Source: Gammaproteobacteria bacterium (GTDB lineage Bacteria > Pseudomonadota > Gammaproteobacteria > Arenicellales > Poriferihabitantaceae). From it: 36,521 nucleotides of DNA. Below, one piece after another: positions 17,610-25,948 of this stretch. Each line of letters begins with the position of its first letter. The first letter of the stretch is position 1. The DNA lies in NCBI GenBank assembly GCA_026709505.1, contig JAPOSW010000028.1, forward strand, positions 1-36,521, written 5' to 3'. The notes beneath the pieces are model-generated. The model searched no databases, was not told where the DNA came from, and was given only the letters and a program-made list of their open reading frames with translations. Position numbers and translations under genes: made by a program.

Positions 17610-18482
17610 TCAGGATTGGGTGGGAATTCCTGAACCCAGAGCAAACTGGATGTAGTTCTCTCGCATGGTTGTGCTGATGGTGCCTGGTGTGCCAATGCCT
17701 ATTGGAACGTTATCCACTGCAACTACTGGAAGAATCAGGGAGGATGCACCGCTTAGAAATGCCTCCTCTGCTGAAAGGACTTCATCCAGGGTATACGGGC
17801 GCTCCTCAATCGCAATCTGGTGGGTGTTTTTCAGCTTCATCAGGGCATTTCGGGTTACCCCGGGGAGTATTTCCGTGCCGAGTGGGCGGGTAACGATGCA
17901 TTGATCTCTGTAAATGAAAAAACTGCTGCTGCCGCATTCCGTAATAGTGCCATCGGATTCGATCATTAGTGCATCATCCGCGCCTTCATCCTGCGCCCTG
18001 GATTTGGCAAGAACTTGACCAAGCAAATTACAGGATTTGATATCGCGTCTTGCCCAGCGAATATCAGGAACGGTTTTGAGTGTGACTCCGTTCGGCAGTT
18101 TTGGGTGCTGCAGCAGCGACTTTTGTTGCGTGAACATGAATACTGTGGGAGAAAGATCCTTGTCGGCTAGAAAGTCCCTATCTGCAATCCCGCGGCTCAC
18201 CTGAATATAGACAACCCCCTCAGACAAGCGGTTTCTCAATGCCAGCTCCCGAATTGACGTGAGCAAGTCCCTGGAGCTTACGGGGCAGGGGATAGACAGC
18301 GAGTCTAGAGATCGAGTCAATCGTAAGTAGTGTTTGTCGAAGTTGATAAAGCGATCGGACAGGACAGGCACAACATCGTAGACAGCATCACCAAAAAGTG
18401 TTCCCCGGTCGAATATCGAAATCTTGGCCTGACTCTCGGGCAGATACTCTCCATTCAGATAGATGGTGCGTTGCAAGACCAT
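17610..18482 (-). CDS. Class IV aminotransferase, D-amino-acid aminotransferase type
   Basis: This 290-residue PLP enzyme transfers amino groups between D-amino acids and 2-keto acids. The PLP lysine is K149 in DIKSCNLL and the pyridine-nitrogen glutamate is E182 in TITECGSSS. The strand VVYIQVSRGIADRDF closely resembles the D-alanine aminotransferase group rather than branched-chain enzymes. The N-terminal NGEYLPESQAKISIFDRG is typical of fold IV. It lies between an EthD-like gene and a TauE-like permease in one strand unit. An (R)-amine or D-serine type substrate is also possible. Confidence 0.83.
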   Translation of the reverse strand: MVLQRTIYLNGEYLPESQAKISIFDRGTLFGDAVYDVVPVLSDRFINFDKHYLRLTRSLDSLSIPCPVSSRDLLTSIRELALRNRLSEGVVYIQVSRGIADRDFLADKDLSPTVFMFTQQKSLLQHPKLPNGVTLKTVPDIRWARRDIKSCNLLGQVLAKSRAQDEGADDALMIESDGTITECGSSSFFIYRDQCIVTRPLGTEILPGVTRNALMKLKNTHQIAIEERPYTLDEVLSAEEAFLSGASSLILPVVAVDNVPIGIGTPGTISTTMRENYIQFALGSGIPTQS

Positions 18483-18505
18483 TCATTACTCCCAATGAAT
18501 TTATG

Positions 18506-18811
18506 TCAAACAATGTTTTGTTCAGATAGCATGACACGCTCGCGCTTGCTGACGCGGGACAGGGAATCTTGTGCGACTTCCTGGCCGATCTCGCTGGCAT
18601 AAGCGTCCAGAAAATCCTGCTGACTGTCGAACCAGAGTTCAGACACGGCATCCACTTCACCGGCCCCCTCCTCGGTTGAAAAATTAAATACTGCCTTGCG
18701 GATATTGGGCAATTGACGGACCAGGGTTGCATGATGGTTTAGCCAGTGAGATTTAAACTCATCGAATCCCAGGCCTTCTCGACGTTTCAGGATTATCATT
18801 GCTTTGAACAT
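18506..18811 (-). CDS. EthD domain-containing protein
   Basis: This 101-residue alpha+beta barrel protein opens with MIILKRREGLGFDEFKSHW and continues with NHHATLVRQLPNIRKAV, the EthD signature. EthD proteins are linked to oxidative breakdown of ethers and aromatic compounds, but their chemistry is poorly known. It is the first gene of a unit with the aminotransferase (23 nt gap) and the TauE-like permease. Confidence 0.8.
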   Translation of the reverse strand: MFKAMIILKRREGLGFDEFKSHWLNHHATLVRQLPNIRKAVFNFSTEEGAGEVDAVSELWFDSQQDFLDAYASEIGQEVAQDSLSRVSKRERVMLSEQNIV

Positions 18812-19220
18812 GGTTCACTCCAGTGCTTTTGGTTGAATTCTTGTCTTGTGCCGTTGGCCTTGACTCGGCTAGGAAATCTGCTGAGGCTGAATTGTAACGA
18901 AATCACGGATTTTACGATAGCATGAAAGCGGTAGGGTGTACCCGCCATTTTCTGCTGGTCTCGAATTTATCGGTTCCGTATTGCGGATGCGTTGATCGTA
19001 ATTTGCGAAGCAGATTCTCCTGTTGAACCGCTGCTTTCTGCTTGACACTCGAGCACAATGATCTGGACTGTAGATGAATATTGAGGGAATTATGTAGGAA
19101 AATGCCGAGGTTAGGGGTCAGGATCCCCCGGATTTTTTCGGGAATTATGTATTTATTTACAATTCGGGATTTTCCTGAAGCAATACCCAGTATTGCAACA
19201 AGTTGAACCGGAATCATAGC
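18812..19220. other. Intergenic region, probably holding the left end of the broken IS1595 element
   Basis: No supported gene. The segment from about 19090 on should contain the left end and promoter of the IS1595 transposase, but the inverted repeat cannot be verified because the right end is lost. A minus-strand frame here has a protein-like tail (KLRSTHPQYGTDKF) but no family was recognised. Confidence 0.3.
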
Positions 19221-20023
19221 ATGAAAACAGCAGAATCCAGATACCCGGGCAAGCCGCACCGCGAGAAAATATCCGTAATTGGGCTTTTCGACATGTTTCC
19301 CGACGAGGAAATTGCCGTCAAGTGGTTCGAGGGCTGGAGATGGGGCGGGGAAACCGTCTGCCCCCACTGTGGAAGCACTGAAGTCAGGGAACGTAGGAAC
19401 CGCAAGCCACAAACTACTGGTGCATCAGCTGCAAGTCCTATTTCAGCGTTCGCGCTGGTACGCAGATGGAAAATTCCAGAATCCCGCTCCGCAAGTGGGC
19501 TGTTGCCATTTATCTCTATTCAACCAGTCTCACGGGCATTTCATCCATGAAGCTTCATCGCGATCTGAAGATTACCCAGAAGTCTGCCTGGTTCATGCTC
19601 CATCGGCTTCGTAAAGCGGCGGGTGAAGGTGCCGGTGTAAGGTTCAACGGCCCTGTGGAAGTCGACGAAAGCTATATCGGCGGTAAACGCAAGAATATGG
19701 GCAATTCCAAACGCGCTAAACTCAAGGACACTGGCCGCGGATCAGTTGGTAAAACAGCAATAGTTGGAATGAAAGATCGGGAGACCAATGAGATAACTGC
19801 GAAAGTTGTTGACAATGCAAATTCTGGCACTTTGCAGGGTTTTGTAAAAGACAATGCCGACAAAGATGCAAAAGTATATACAGACGGGGCTACTGCCTAT
19901 AATGGCTTGCCTTTTGACCATGAAGCAGTAAATCACTCTGTAAGTGAGTATGTTAACGGCATTGAAATGAATCTTTGGCACATATATGCAAACAAGCGTT
20001 CTGTGCAGGTCGCCAGCCTCTGA
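19221..20023 (+). pseudogene. IS1595 family transposase, frameshifted and truncated
   Basis: The N-terminal frame from the ATG at 19221 carries the first half of a zinc ribbon (VCPHCGSTEV). Near 19400 the reading shifts by one base. The second frame continues with WCISCKSYFSVRAGTQ, the other half of the ribbon, and then the DDE core: VEVDESYIGGKRKN (first D) and TDGATAYNGL (second D). The family sequence is lost after VNGIE at about 19967, before the third catalytic residue, and the frame ends in unrelated residues. The element is therefore dead twice over. It abuts the methyltransferase remnant on the opposite strand. Confidence 0.82.
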
Positions 20024-20368
20024 TCCGAGATGGACAATATCTTGGAGTACCAAGTCAACCAGGCTTGCAGCCTGAATCCTTTTGGCATCATTGAAACCTG
20101 CGGTGCAATTATTTCCGGGAATCCCCAAACAAAGACATGAGGAGAAACAGCACGGGCCGCCCTAATCACACTGGCGAGCCAGTCATCATAATCCGATCGA
20201 GTACCACCGATGCCCTTGTTGTACCATGGGTCAAGTACAACTGCCTCGACCTTGTCTGACTGCACAAGAGTTTCCAATACATCAGATGGCGCAAGAATCC
20301 GAATGTTTGGTTTATATTGTCAAAGCAGTATCTTTGCTGGCCAACAGATCAAACACGGCTGCCTCCAT
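19968..20368 (-). pseudogene. DNA methyltransferase remnant, truncated by the IS1595 fragment
   Basis: A minus-strand frame contains VVLDPWYNKGIGG, a DPxY-type motif IV of N4/N6 DNA methylases, then DYDDWLASVIRAARAVSP and HVFVWGFPEIIAP. The likely original start is the ATG at 20368 (MEAAVFDLLASKDTALT); a frameshift near 20315-20325 separates it from QYKPNIRILAPSDVLE. The C-terminal part is cut where the IS1595 sequence begins (19965-19985). It lies next to a HigBA toxin-antitoxin module, so it may be a relic of a restriction-type system. The target sequence cannot be inferred. Confidence 0.6.
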
Positions 20369-20429
20369 CACCGCGTCTCGTTTGGCAGGCCGTTGCCGGC
20401 AAGGTCGTCATACTTTAATCTATAGTAGT

Positions 20430-21593
20430 TCAGGTTGGAAACCAGTTTAGTCTGAGTTTCAGATTGTTTCCTTGAAATGGCTTTAGTATCTCATCGTGTT
20501 GCAATCTACCCACAGTAATTCCCGGGCTGATACCAATATTTTTTGAAAAATTCTTGATGCTGTCGTTGGAAAAGACATGATTTTTAACAAACTCGAAAAG
20601 AAAATCGGGTGGAATCATCGTATCTGCAGCGAATCTGTTGGCTTCCTCCTCTTGTTTTTGCATTACCGGATCAACCGCTTTGTCGAACAAATCATTTACT
20701 GCATTGTCGATAACAAATCCAAGTGTTTTTCCATGAAGCAGAATATGTGCAATTTCATGAAAAAGCGCAAACCAGAATTGATCTTCCAATTCATATCGAT
20801 CAGTGAGTGCAATCATGGCTTTTCCCGGAGACAGCCACCTTGCACAACCGCTTATGCCAGTATTCTTAAAACCCGGGACAACGACTAGGGCTATTCCGGA
20901 AGATGCGCAAATTGACTGTGCTTCTGCAATACCCTCTTCTAGACTCATGGTTGTGCATTCTCTCAACTGGCTAATTGAATTCAAGGCCTTTGACTTCTCA
21001 AACTCTTCCACCTTGACTTGTTCTGCAAAATACTCAGTAGCTCTAACCCAGGCAAAAATATGCTCAATATTCGCATTGATTTTCATGGTTTGCCTAAAAG
21101 CAATGCGCGAAGCTTTCCATACTTCATCCCATGCATCAGGCGACGAAACACCTAAAAATTCCAGGAGGGGTTCAGGGTCAAAAGAAGTACCGCCTGTATC
21201 GTGCAATAGCCCCAGCTTCTTAAGTTCCGTAACAGGAAATTTTTTATACCAGCCCACCCATTCTTTTGACCTTCTTCTGAATTCCTCTCTTGCAGCAGTC
21301 TCGTCAAATTGACGTTGCAAATTTAGCCAGAATCGCGCTGGACGACGGAAAACCTTTTCAAATGCGAGAGACGTTCGAGGAGATATAGGAGCTTTCCTGT
21401 TGCAAATCTCGCTAATAGTTTTGGGGGTAACTCCAGATCTTCTAGCCAGGTCTCTTTGGGTCCACCCACTGGATTCCAAATATTCCAGTAAAACTTCACC
21501 CGGATGAAGGGTCCCGATTGGATTCAATGTTGTATATTCTGAATCAGCCTTGGGTATCTGTAATATTTTCAATAGCCAAATCCTTGATTTCAT
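20430..21593 (-). CDS. HigA-type antitoxin with HTH domain fused to ImmA/IrrE-like metallopeptidase
   Basis: The N-terminal part is a helix-turn-helix of the HigA/VapI group (LHPGEVLLEYLESSGWTQRD, then ARRSGVTPKTISEI). The C-terminal part is a DUF955/ImmA-IrrE peptidase with the zinc motif HEIAH and a distal EEEANRFAAD, likely giving the third ligand. Such fusions pair with HigB-like toxins as antitoxins. The frame starts inside the toxin gene. Candidates are GTG at 21611, ATG at 21593, and TTG at 21572, which has an AAGGA site 8 nt upstream; I chose the ATG, but the TTG is a serious alternative. Conserved HTH sequence begins only after the toxin stop. Confidence 0.85.
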   Translation of the reverse strand: MKSRIWLLKILQIPKADSEYTTLNPIGTLHPGEVLLEYLESSGWTQRDLARRSGVTPKTISEICNRKAPISPRTSLAFEKVFRRPARFWLNLQRQFDETAAREEFRRRSKEWVGWYKKFPVTELKKLGLLHDTGGTSFDPEPLLEFLGVSSPDAWDEVWKASRIAFRQTMKINANIEHIFAWVRATEYFAEQVKVEEFEKSKALNSISQLRECTTMSLEEGIAEAQSICASSGIALVVVPGFKNTGISGCARWLSPGKAMIALTDRYELEDQFWFALFHEIAHILLHGKTLGFVIDNAVNDLFDKAVDPVMQKQEEEANRFAADTMIPPDFLFEFVKNHVFSNDSIKNFSKNIGISPGITVGRLQHDEILKPFQGNNLKLRLNWFPT

Positions 21594-21891
21594 TCCAGCG
21601 GTCTTTTTCACTTGGAAATTCTCTTTTCGATATGTCTTTCAGCGGTCGCGCTCGAAGTCTGTATGGATGCTTTAAGTCAAAAGAAAAGTATCCACTTAGA
21701 TCGCCCTTCAGTTCGTGACATCGCTCTGGACCAGAATAGGGTGGCCAGAAATCACCTAAACTATGGGCCGCAGCCAGGGCATTCACTCGAATCGTGATTT
21801 TTTTAGCCATCTCTTGACCATATTTCTTTCGGATCGACTTCTCGCTGCTTAATATGGATGCCAGTCGCTGCTTGTGTATAACGACATTCAA
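21544..21891 (-). CDS. HigB/RelE-like toxin
   Basis: This 115-residue protein matches the HigB plasmid-maintenance killer type, a ribosome-dependent mRNA interferase. Family features include the N-terminal helix with KSIRKKYGQEMAKKI and the core RCHELKGDLSGYFSFDL followed by HPYRLRARPL. The only start that keeps the N-terminal helix is TTG at 21891. The end of the gene overlaps the start of the antitoxin frame on the same strand, and toxin-first order is typical of HigBA. An inverted repeat about 40 bp upstream could be the autoregulatory site. Confidence 0.83.
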   Translation of the reverse strand: MNVVIHKQRLASILSSEKSIRKKYGQEMAKKITIRVNALAAAHSLGDFWPPYSGPERCHELKGDLSGYFSFDLKHPYRLRARPLKDISKREFPSEKDRWNEIKDLAIENITDTQG

Positions 21892-21929
21892 TATTTCTAT
21901 ACTAGTAACTGTTCTGTTAATTTAATATA

Positions 21930-21944
21930 TTACTTAAAAAGTAA
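21930..21944 (-). promoter_or_regulatory. Inverted repeat upstream of the higB-like gene
   Basis: TTACTT-AAA-AAGTAA is a perfect 6-bp inverted repeat in an AT-rich stretch 39-53 bp upstream of the toxin start. HigA antitoxins repress their own promoter by binding such palindromes, so an operator is likely. Confidence 0.4.
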
Positions 21945-22256
21945 CATAAATTCAATCCATGAACGGTCTACTTGATTTTCAACGGGTGTGCGTAAAAATA
22001 TGGCAAGCCCGCATTTGACCCAGTGTTTTCCTGATCTCCGTTGCATTGGACGTGAGAGTATAAAATGCCTTCAGGCACTTCGTCCGGAGCTATAGTCCTC
22101 CATGAATAAACCTGCCTTTCGCCAACCAAAGCAGGGAAAAGCACTTAACAAGGCCATCGTGCTTTGAACAAGTATGATCAATAGTCAGTTGCGACTTTTG
22201 GCACGAAAGATTCGGCAACTCTTCATTAAACTTGTTGATAGTTTCAACCGAATCTG
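21945..22256. other. Intergenic region between divergent higBA and phosphatase genes
   Basis: About 310 bp. No gene is supported. The region must hold the promoter of the phosphatase gene, but no clear elements are seen. Confidence 0.3.
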
Positions 22257-23342
22257 ATGGAAAAACCAGAGACGATCTTGACATTGATCCGACACGGACT
22301 CAGTGATTTTAATCTAGAAGGACGGTTCCAAGGCTTAGGTAATCAAGCCCGTCTCTCCGAAAAGGGTGTCAATCAGGCGCAGCTAGTTGGGCAGGCACTT
22401 GGTGATTATTCTTTTGACACAATTTTTTCAAGTCCATTGCTTCGCGCAAAGCAAACCTCAGAGATCATTGCCGGGGCTATTGGCCACCCAAAGTCGATTC
22501 ACTTTGACCAGCGACTTTGCGAAGTGGATATTCCCGAATGGCAAGGATTGAAACTGTCAGAAATCCAGAAGATAAACCTATCCATGCTTAAATGCTTTTT
22601 TGACAGGCCCGATGAATTTGAAATCCAAACAAGCGAAGGCTCGAGACGACCGTTTGTCGAGCTTCAACAAAGAGCCGCCGAGTTTTTAGGTGAACGAATT
22701 CCTGAGGCTGCTGGCTCAAGAGTGTTGGTGGTCTCTCATCTTGGCACCATTAACGCCTTGATCAATAATGCTCTGGGCCTCTCAGTTATCCACCAGCATC
22801 GCATGCAACAATCCCAGTGTGGCATCAGTCAGCTTCATTTCCATTCGAAAGGCTCGGTAGAATTGACGTTGCTAAACGACACCGATTCTCTGGGGCAAAA
22901 ACTACCCAAAATAAAATCTCAAAAGAAAGGCGTTCGGGTAATACTGATGGGATTCGCGAAGGAAGCAAATTTCAGAGGGTTCGACTTCAGTCTACTGGGT
23001 GATCATGAGCATTCATTCTGGGTTGAAAGTGTTCTTGAAGAGAAGCTGTTATTGTCAGGCTCCCATCCAAAGCCGGAAATCTTCAATGCGTCCGGCAAGA
23101 TTCTGGATAGCCCAATTTCTGACCGAATAAAGCAGTTGAGGATGATGCGGGATTTGTCCTCGGTTTTGATTGCCGTTTGTTCAGAATCCTTGCCGAAATT
23201 TGCTAACTGCCTATTCGAGATACCCCAGGTGATTGTGGGGGGGTCTGTGAATGCACATAGAGTCACCATTGTTCTGCATGATTCCCAGGAACATGGCAAA
23301 CCGATTATTCAAATGCTCAAACTGGTACGAAAAATAGGGTAG
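22257..23342 (+). CDS. Histidine phosphatase superfamily protein with extra C-terminal region
   Basis: The first 200 residues form a phosphoglycerate-mutase-like histidine phosphatase. The phospho-acceptor motif LIRHG (R12, H13, G14) is near the start, with FSSPLLRAKQTSEI and VVSHLGTINAL (second catalytic histidine, about 160). Members of this fold dephosphorylate sugars, cofactors or proteins. Residues from about 218 to 361 form an additional region starting KGVRVILMGFAKEANFRG and ending VIVGGSVNAHRVTIVLHD, which I do not recognise. The total of 361 residues is much longer than the usual 200-230. It stands alone between the toxin-antitoxin pair and a broken secreted-protein ORF. Confidence 0.8.
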   Translation: MEKPETILTLIRHGLSDFNLEGRFQGLGNQARLSEKGVNQAQLVGQALGDYSFDTIFSSPLLRAKQTSEIIAGAIGHPKSIHFDQRLCEVDIPEWQGLKLSEIQKINLSMLKCFFDRPDEFEIQTSEGSRRPFVELQQRAAEFLGERIPEAAGSRVLVVSHLGTINALINNALGLSVIHQHRMQQSQCGISQLHFHSKGSVELTLLNDTDSLGQKLPKIKSQKKGVRVILMGFAKEANFRGFDFSLLGDHEHSFWVESVLEEKLLLSGSHPKPEIFNASGKILDSPISDRIKQLRMMRDLSSVLIAVCSESLPKFANCLFEIPQVIVGGSVNAHRVTIVLHDSQEHGKPIIQMLKLVRKIG

Positions 23343-23451
23343 TGGTTCAACTTGAAAATCAGCCGTTTTCAGGGTGAGAAACTGTTATACTGCCTGCGAG
23401 TGTAGCGACTCCTGTATGATGCAGGAACCTAATCCCGATTTGGAGAGAGCC

Positions 23452-23647
23452 ATGAAACGACTGACGCCCCCCCCCTCCTCGTAGATTAAAAACCCCTCTA
23501 TCGCATTTTTTTATTGCCTTGCTGATTACGGCAGGGACAATGCCAGCGAATATCGTCCCCAGTTCCAGTCCGAGTGCCACTGGAGCGTTTGTGTTCTCAT
23601 CGAATGTTGATGATTTGATTATTCGAGGAAGTTCCCATGTCGAATGA
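23452..23647 (+). pseudogene. Short secreted-protein ORF broken at a run of nine C
   Basis: A GGAGAGAG ribosome site precedes ATG 23452, which opens MKRLTP and then enters nine consecutive C (23467-23475). As written the frame ends at TAG after 11 codons. One base fewer (8 C) would give about 64 residues: a positive N-terminus, a hydrophobic signal-like core (HFFIALLITAGTMPANIV), and a tail ending in DDLIIRGSSHVE, with a stop overlapping the start of the next gene. The tail is not a recognised family. Sequencing error, decay or slipped-strand phase variation could all explain it. Confidence 0.45.
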
Positions 23648-24671
23648 AGCTAACCGTGTACCAAATTGCGCTCCTGCACCAAATTTATTCGCTTATGCAA
23701 CCAGTGAACTTTCCCAGGATGCCTTTATCTGTTGGTTGATTAAATGGTCAGAAAACGCCAGCGACCCTGAATTGAGAGGTTTGGGGCACCGTTTTGTCAA
23801 CGCAATGATGAGCAAATGGGGAGGTCCCGAAGTCAAGGAGATTTCAAAAGCCGAAGTCGAGAGGCAGAACAATCACATTGATGTATTGGCTTGTATCAAC
23901 GATAGGCATGTCTTGTTGATCGAGGATAAGACGCATACCGGCAAGAAGAGCGGCAACCAACTTAACGATTACAGGTAGGCAGTAATTGATGGAAAGACTC
24001 CGTTCAAAATAAAATCCGAGGAAGACCTGTTTGGGATATTCTTAAAGACGGGAAATCAATCGTTAGCCTCAAAACGGGAAATAGAGAAGGAATATCCATA
24101 CAAGGTTTTTGACCGGGATGATTTTCTGGAAGTGCTGGAGACCTACCAAGGCGACAATGCAATCGTGCTTGATTTTCGGCAACATTTGACAGCAATGAAG
24201 GAAGAGTGCCAGCAATTCCACAGCTGGGAGGAACACAAAATCGACAACTGGACTTGGCGTGCGTGGCAAGGGCTATTCATGGAATTGGAGAAACAACTGT
24301 CTGATGCTGAATGGCTGGGCTGGGACTCTGTCCCGAATCCCGCCGGGGGATTCCTCGGACTTTGGTGGCGGCCCAATGGAATGCCGGAAGATTGCACTGT
24401 CAAGCTGCAGCTCGAAAACGACAAACTCTGTTTCAAGCTTGACCTGTATGACTTGCCAAATGAAAAGAAATGGGAATGGTGCGAGCGCATCACCAGCCAG
24501 TCAGAACTTGCAGTTAAGCCAGGAAAAATGGGATCAGGCAAGGTAGTTACAGTTGCCGTGTACAAGGATGGGTGGATACGCTTTAACGATAGAGGAGTTC
24601 TTGATCTAAAGAAAACAGTTGCAGTATTGCGCAGTGCTGAAAAAATACTTGTAAAGGCAGCAAAAAACTAA
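23637..24671 (+). pseudogene. PD-(D/E)XK nuclease family gene interrupted by one amber codon
   Basis: The frame from ATG 23637 runs 345 codons to 24671 with a single TAG at 23976-23978. The N-terminal part opens with the SELSQDAFICWLIKW segment common in these nucleases, then the catalytic core: D82 in NNHIDVLA, E96-D-K98 in LLIEDKTH, and a Q-x3-Y motif QLNDY just before the stop. The amber codon sits where glutamine is likely (CAG to TAG). The C-terminal two-thirds continues in the same frame, with no second stop, as the substrate or partner region. Its start overlaps the stop region of the poly-C ORF. A defence-type role is likely but not shown. Confidence 0.75.
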
Positions 24672-24704
24672 ATTTCATCACCCGTCAGCATCAAAAATTA
24701 AATG

Positions 24705-24903
24705 TCCCCAATTCTACTATGAAGCAACACCCTGGGGTTCGGGGGCGTGTTGCATACGGCCAGAAGGCGGATGACAATCTCCATTCCATCAACCATGGAG
24801 AACCGTCATGCACCAAGGCTACCACCAGCTGGCCTACGATGAACGATGCCAGATCAGCACCCTGATGTCTAGGGGCGACTCGATCCGCGAGATCGCCCGC
24901 GGT
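24705..24903 (+). mobile_element. IS30 family element, truncated left end
   Basis: This segment closely parallels 36334-36521, including the inverted arms GCAACAC and GTGTTGC, the GGCGGATGACAATCTCCAT stretch, and the start of an IS30-type transposase (QLAYDERCQ, then MSRGDSIREIAR). The match ends near 24903 after about 30 codons, where unrelated sequence begins. The element has lost its catalytic domain and right end. Confidence 0.75.
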
Positions 24904-25884
24904 CCGGCTAATCCGTTTGGGGGTTATGGCACGGAGTGCTTTGCCGACCCGGGAGGTTATGCATCCTGCAACAGTAAACGAACAACATGTACAGGTGGCG
25001 ATGGGACTTTTAGCTACAACACTTTTACCTGTAAACGAAGCAAGCTAACCAAACTCAACGAACATGCCGGGAGCGGCACTTGGACCGCTCTCGCCACCGA
25101 CACAGATATTGTTGTCGAAAAGCAAACGCCTCCCTGCCGAATCCGACACAAGGCAGGAACCGGAGCGACTTGCAAAAAGGTTTTTCGATTGAAGTTGATG
25201 GATGGTAGTCATAACACACAAGAGGAATGGTGGCTTGACTACAGGACAAGCGACCAGAATACTGCTAGCCGCCGTTATCAGGAAGGGACTTATAAAGAAT
25301 GTTTGACAAATGTTGCCGGGGCAGCCGGATTGCCGCAATTGGTCCGTCAGGTTGGTGAAGCCAAGACTTATGCGGAAGGACTGTTCAAATTTCAATTGGT
25401 CGACCGCCTCAATGACAAAGATGCCTCCTTTGCCCTTACAGAGCCTGCCCAACGTCAAGGCGTTCAATTCACGCATGAAGCAATCGCTAGTATTTTGGAG
25501 CAGACCAAGGGCTATCCCTACTTTCTCCAGGAATGGGGCAAGCATAGTTGGGACAATGCCCAAAATTCACCGATCGATTTCAGAGTCACGGAAATTGCAA
25601 CCAGTTGTGCACTTGCCGAACTTGATGCAGGGTTTTTTCTCGTGCGATTTAATCGGCTTAGCCCCTCCCAGAAGCGCTGCATGCGTGCAATGGCCGAGCT
25701 GGGTAGCGGTTCCCATCGGTCCGGTGATATCGCTAGGATTATGAAGCAGACAGTTAACTCAGTCGCCCCGATATGTCGCGACCTGCTTGCCAAGGGCATG
25801 ATTTTCAGCCCGGCCCACGGCTTGACGGCATTCTCGGTGCCTCTTTTCCATGATTTCATGAAGAGAATCATGCCGTTGAAATGA
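24808..25884 (+). pseudogene. Chimeric ORF: IS30 transposase start, unknown middle, AAA ATPase C-terminus
   Basis: This 358-codon open frame has three parts. Residues 1-32 are the helix-turn-helix start of an IS30 transposase. Residues 33 to about 165 are an unrecognised cysteine-containing stretch (for example GGDGTFSYNTFTCKRSK). From about residue 167 (AAGLPQLVRQVGEAKTYAEG) it is the C-terminal half of an AAA ATPase, with SILEQTKGYPYFLQEWGKHS and a winged-helix tail. Walker A and B are absent, so ATPase activity is lost. The YPYFLQEWG motif resembles YPYFIQIWG in the intact ATPase at 30.5-31.7 kb. The fusion most likely arose by insertion and deletion and may not be expressed. Confidence 0.6.
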
Positions 25885-25948
25885 TGTGACTCCTCTTGCT
25901 CATGGATGCCTCAGCTCAAGTCTGGAGTAATGAAGCATTATCTTCCGA

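Noticed and set aside
18912..19412. 166-codon minus-strand frame over the IS1595 start
   Set aside because: It overlaps the recognised transposase N-terminus antisense; only its last 40 residues look protein-like and they match nothing I know.
22050..22080. TGCC-TTCA-GGCA small hairpin as a terminator
   Set aside because: Stem of only 4-5 bp, and the strand on which a T-run follows has no gene ending there.
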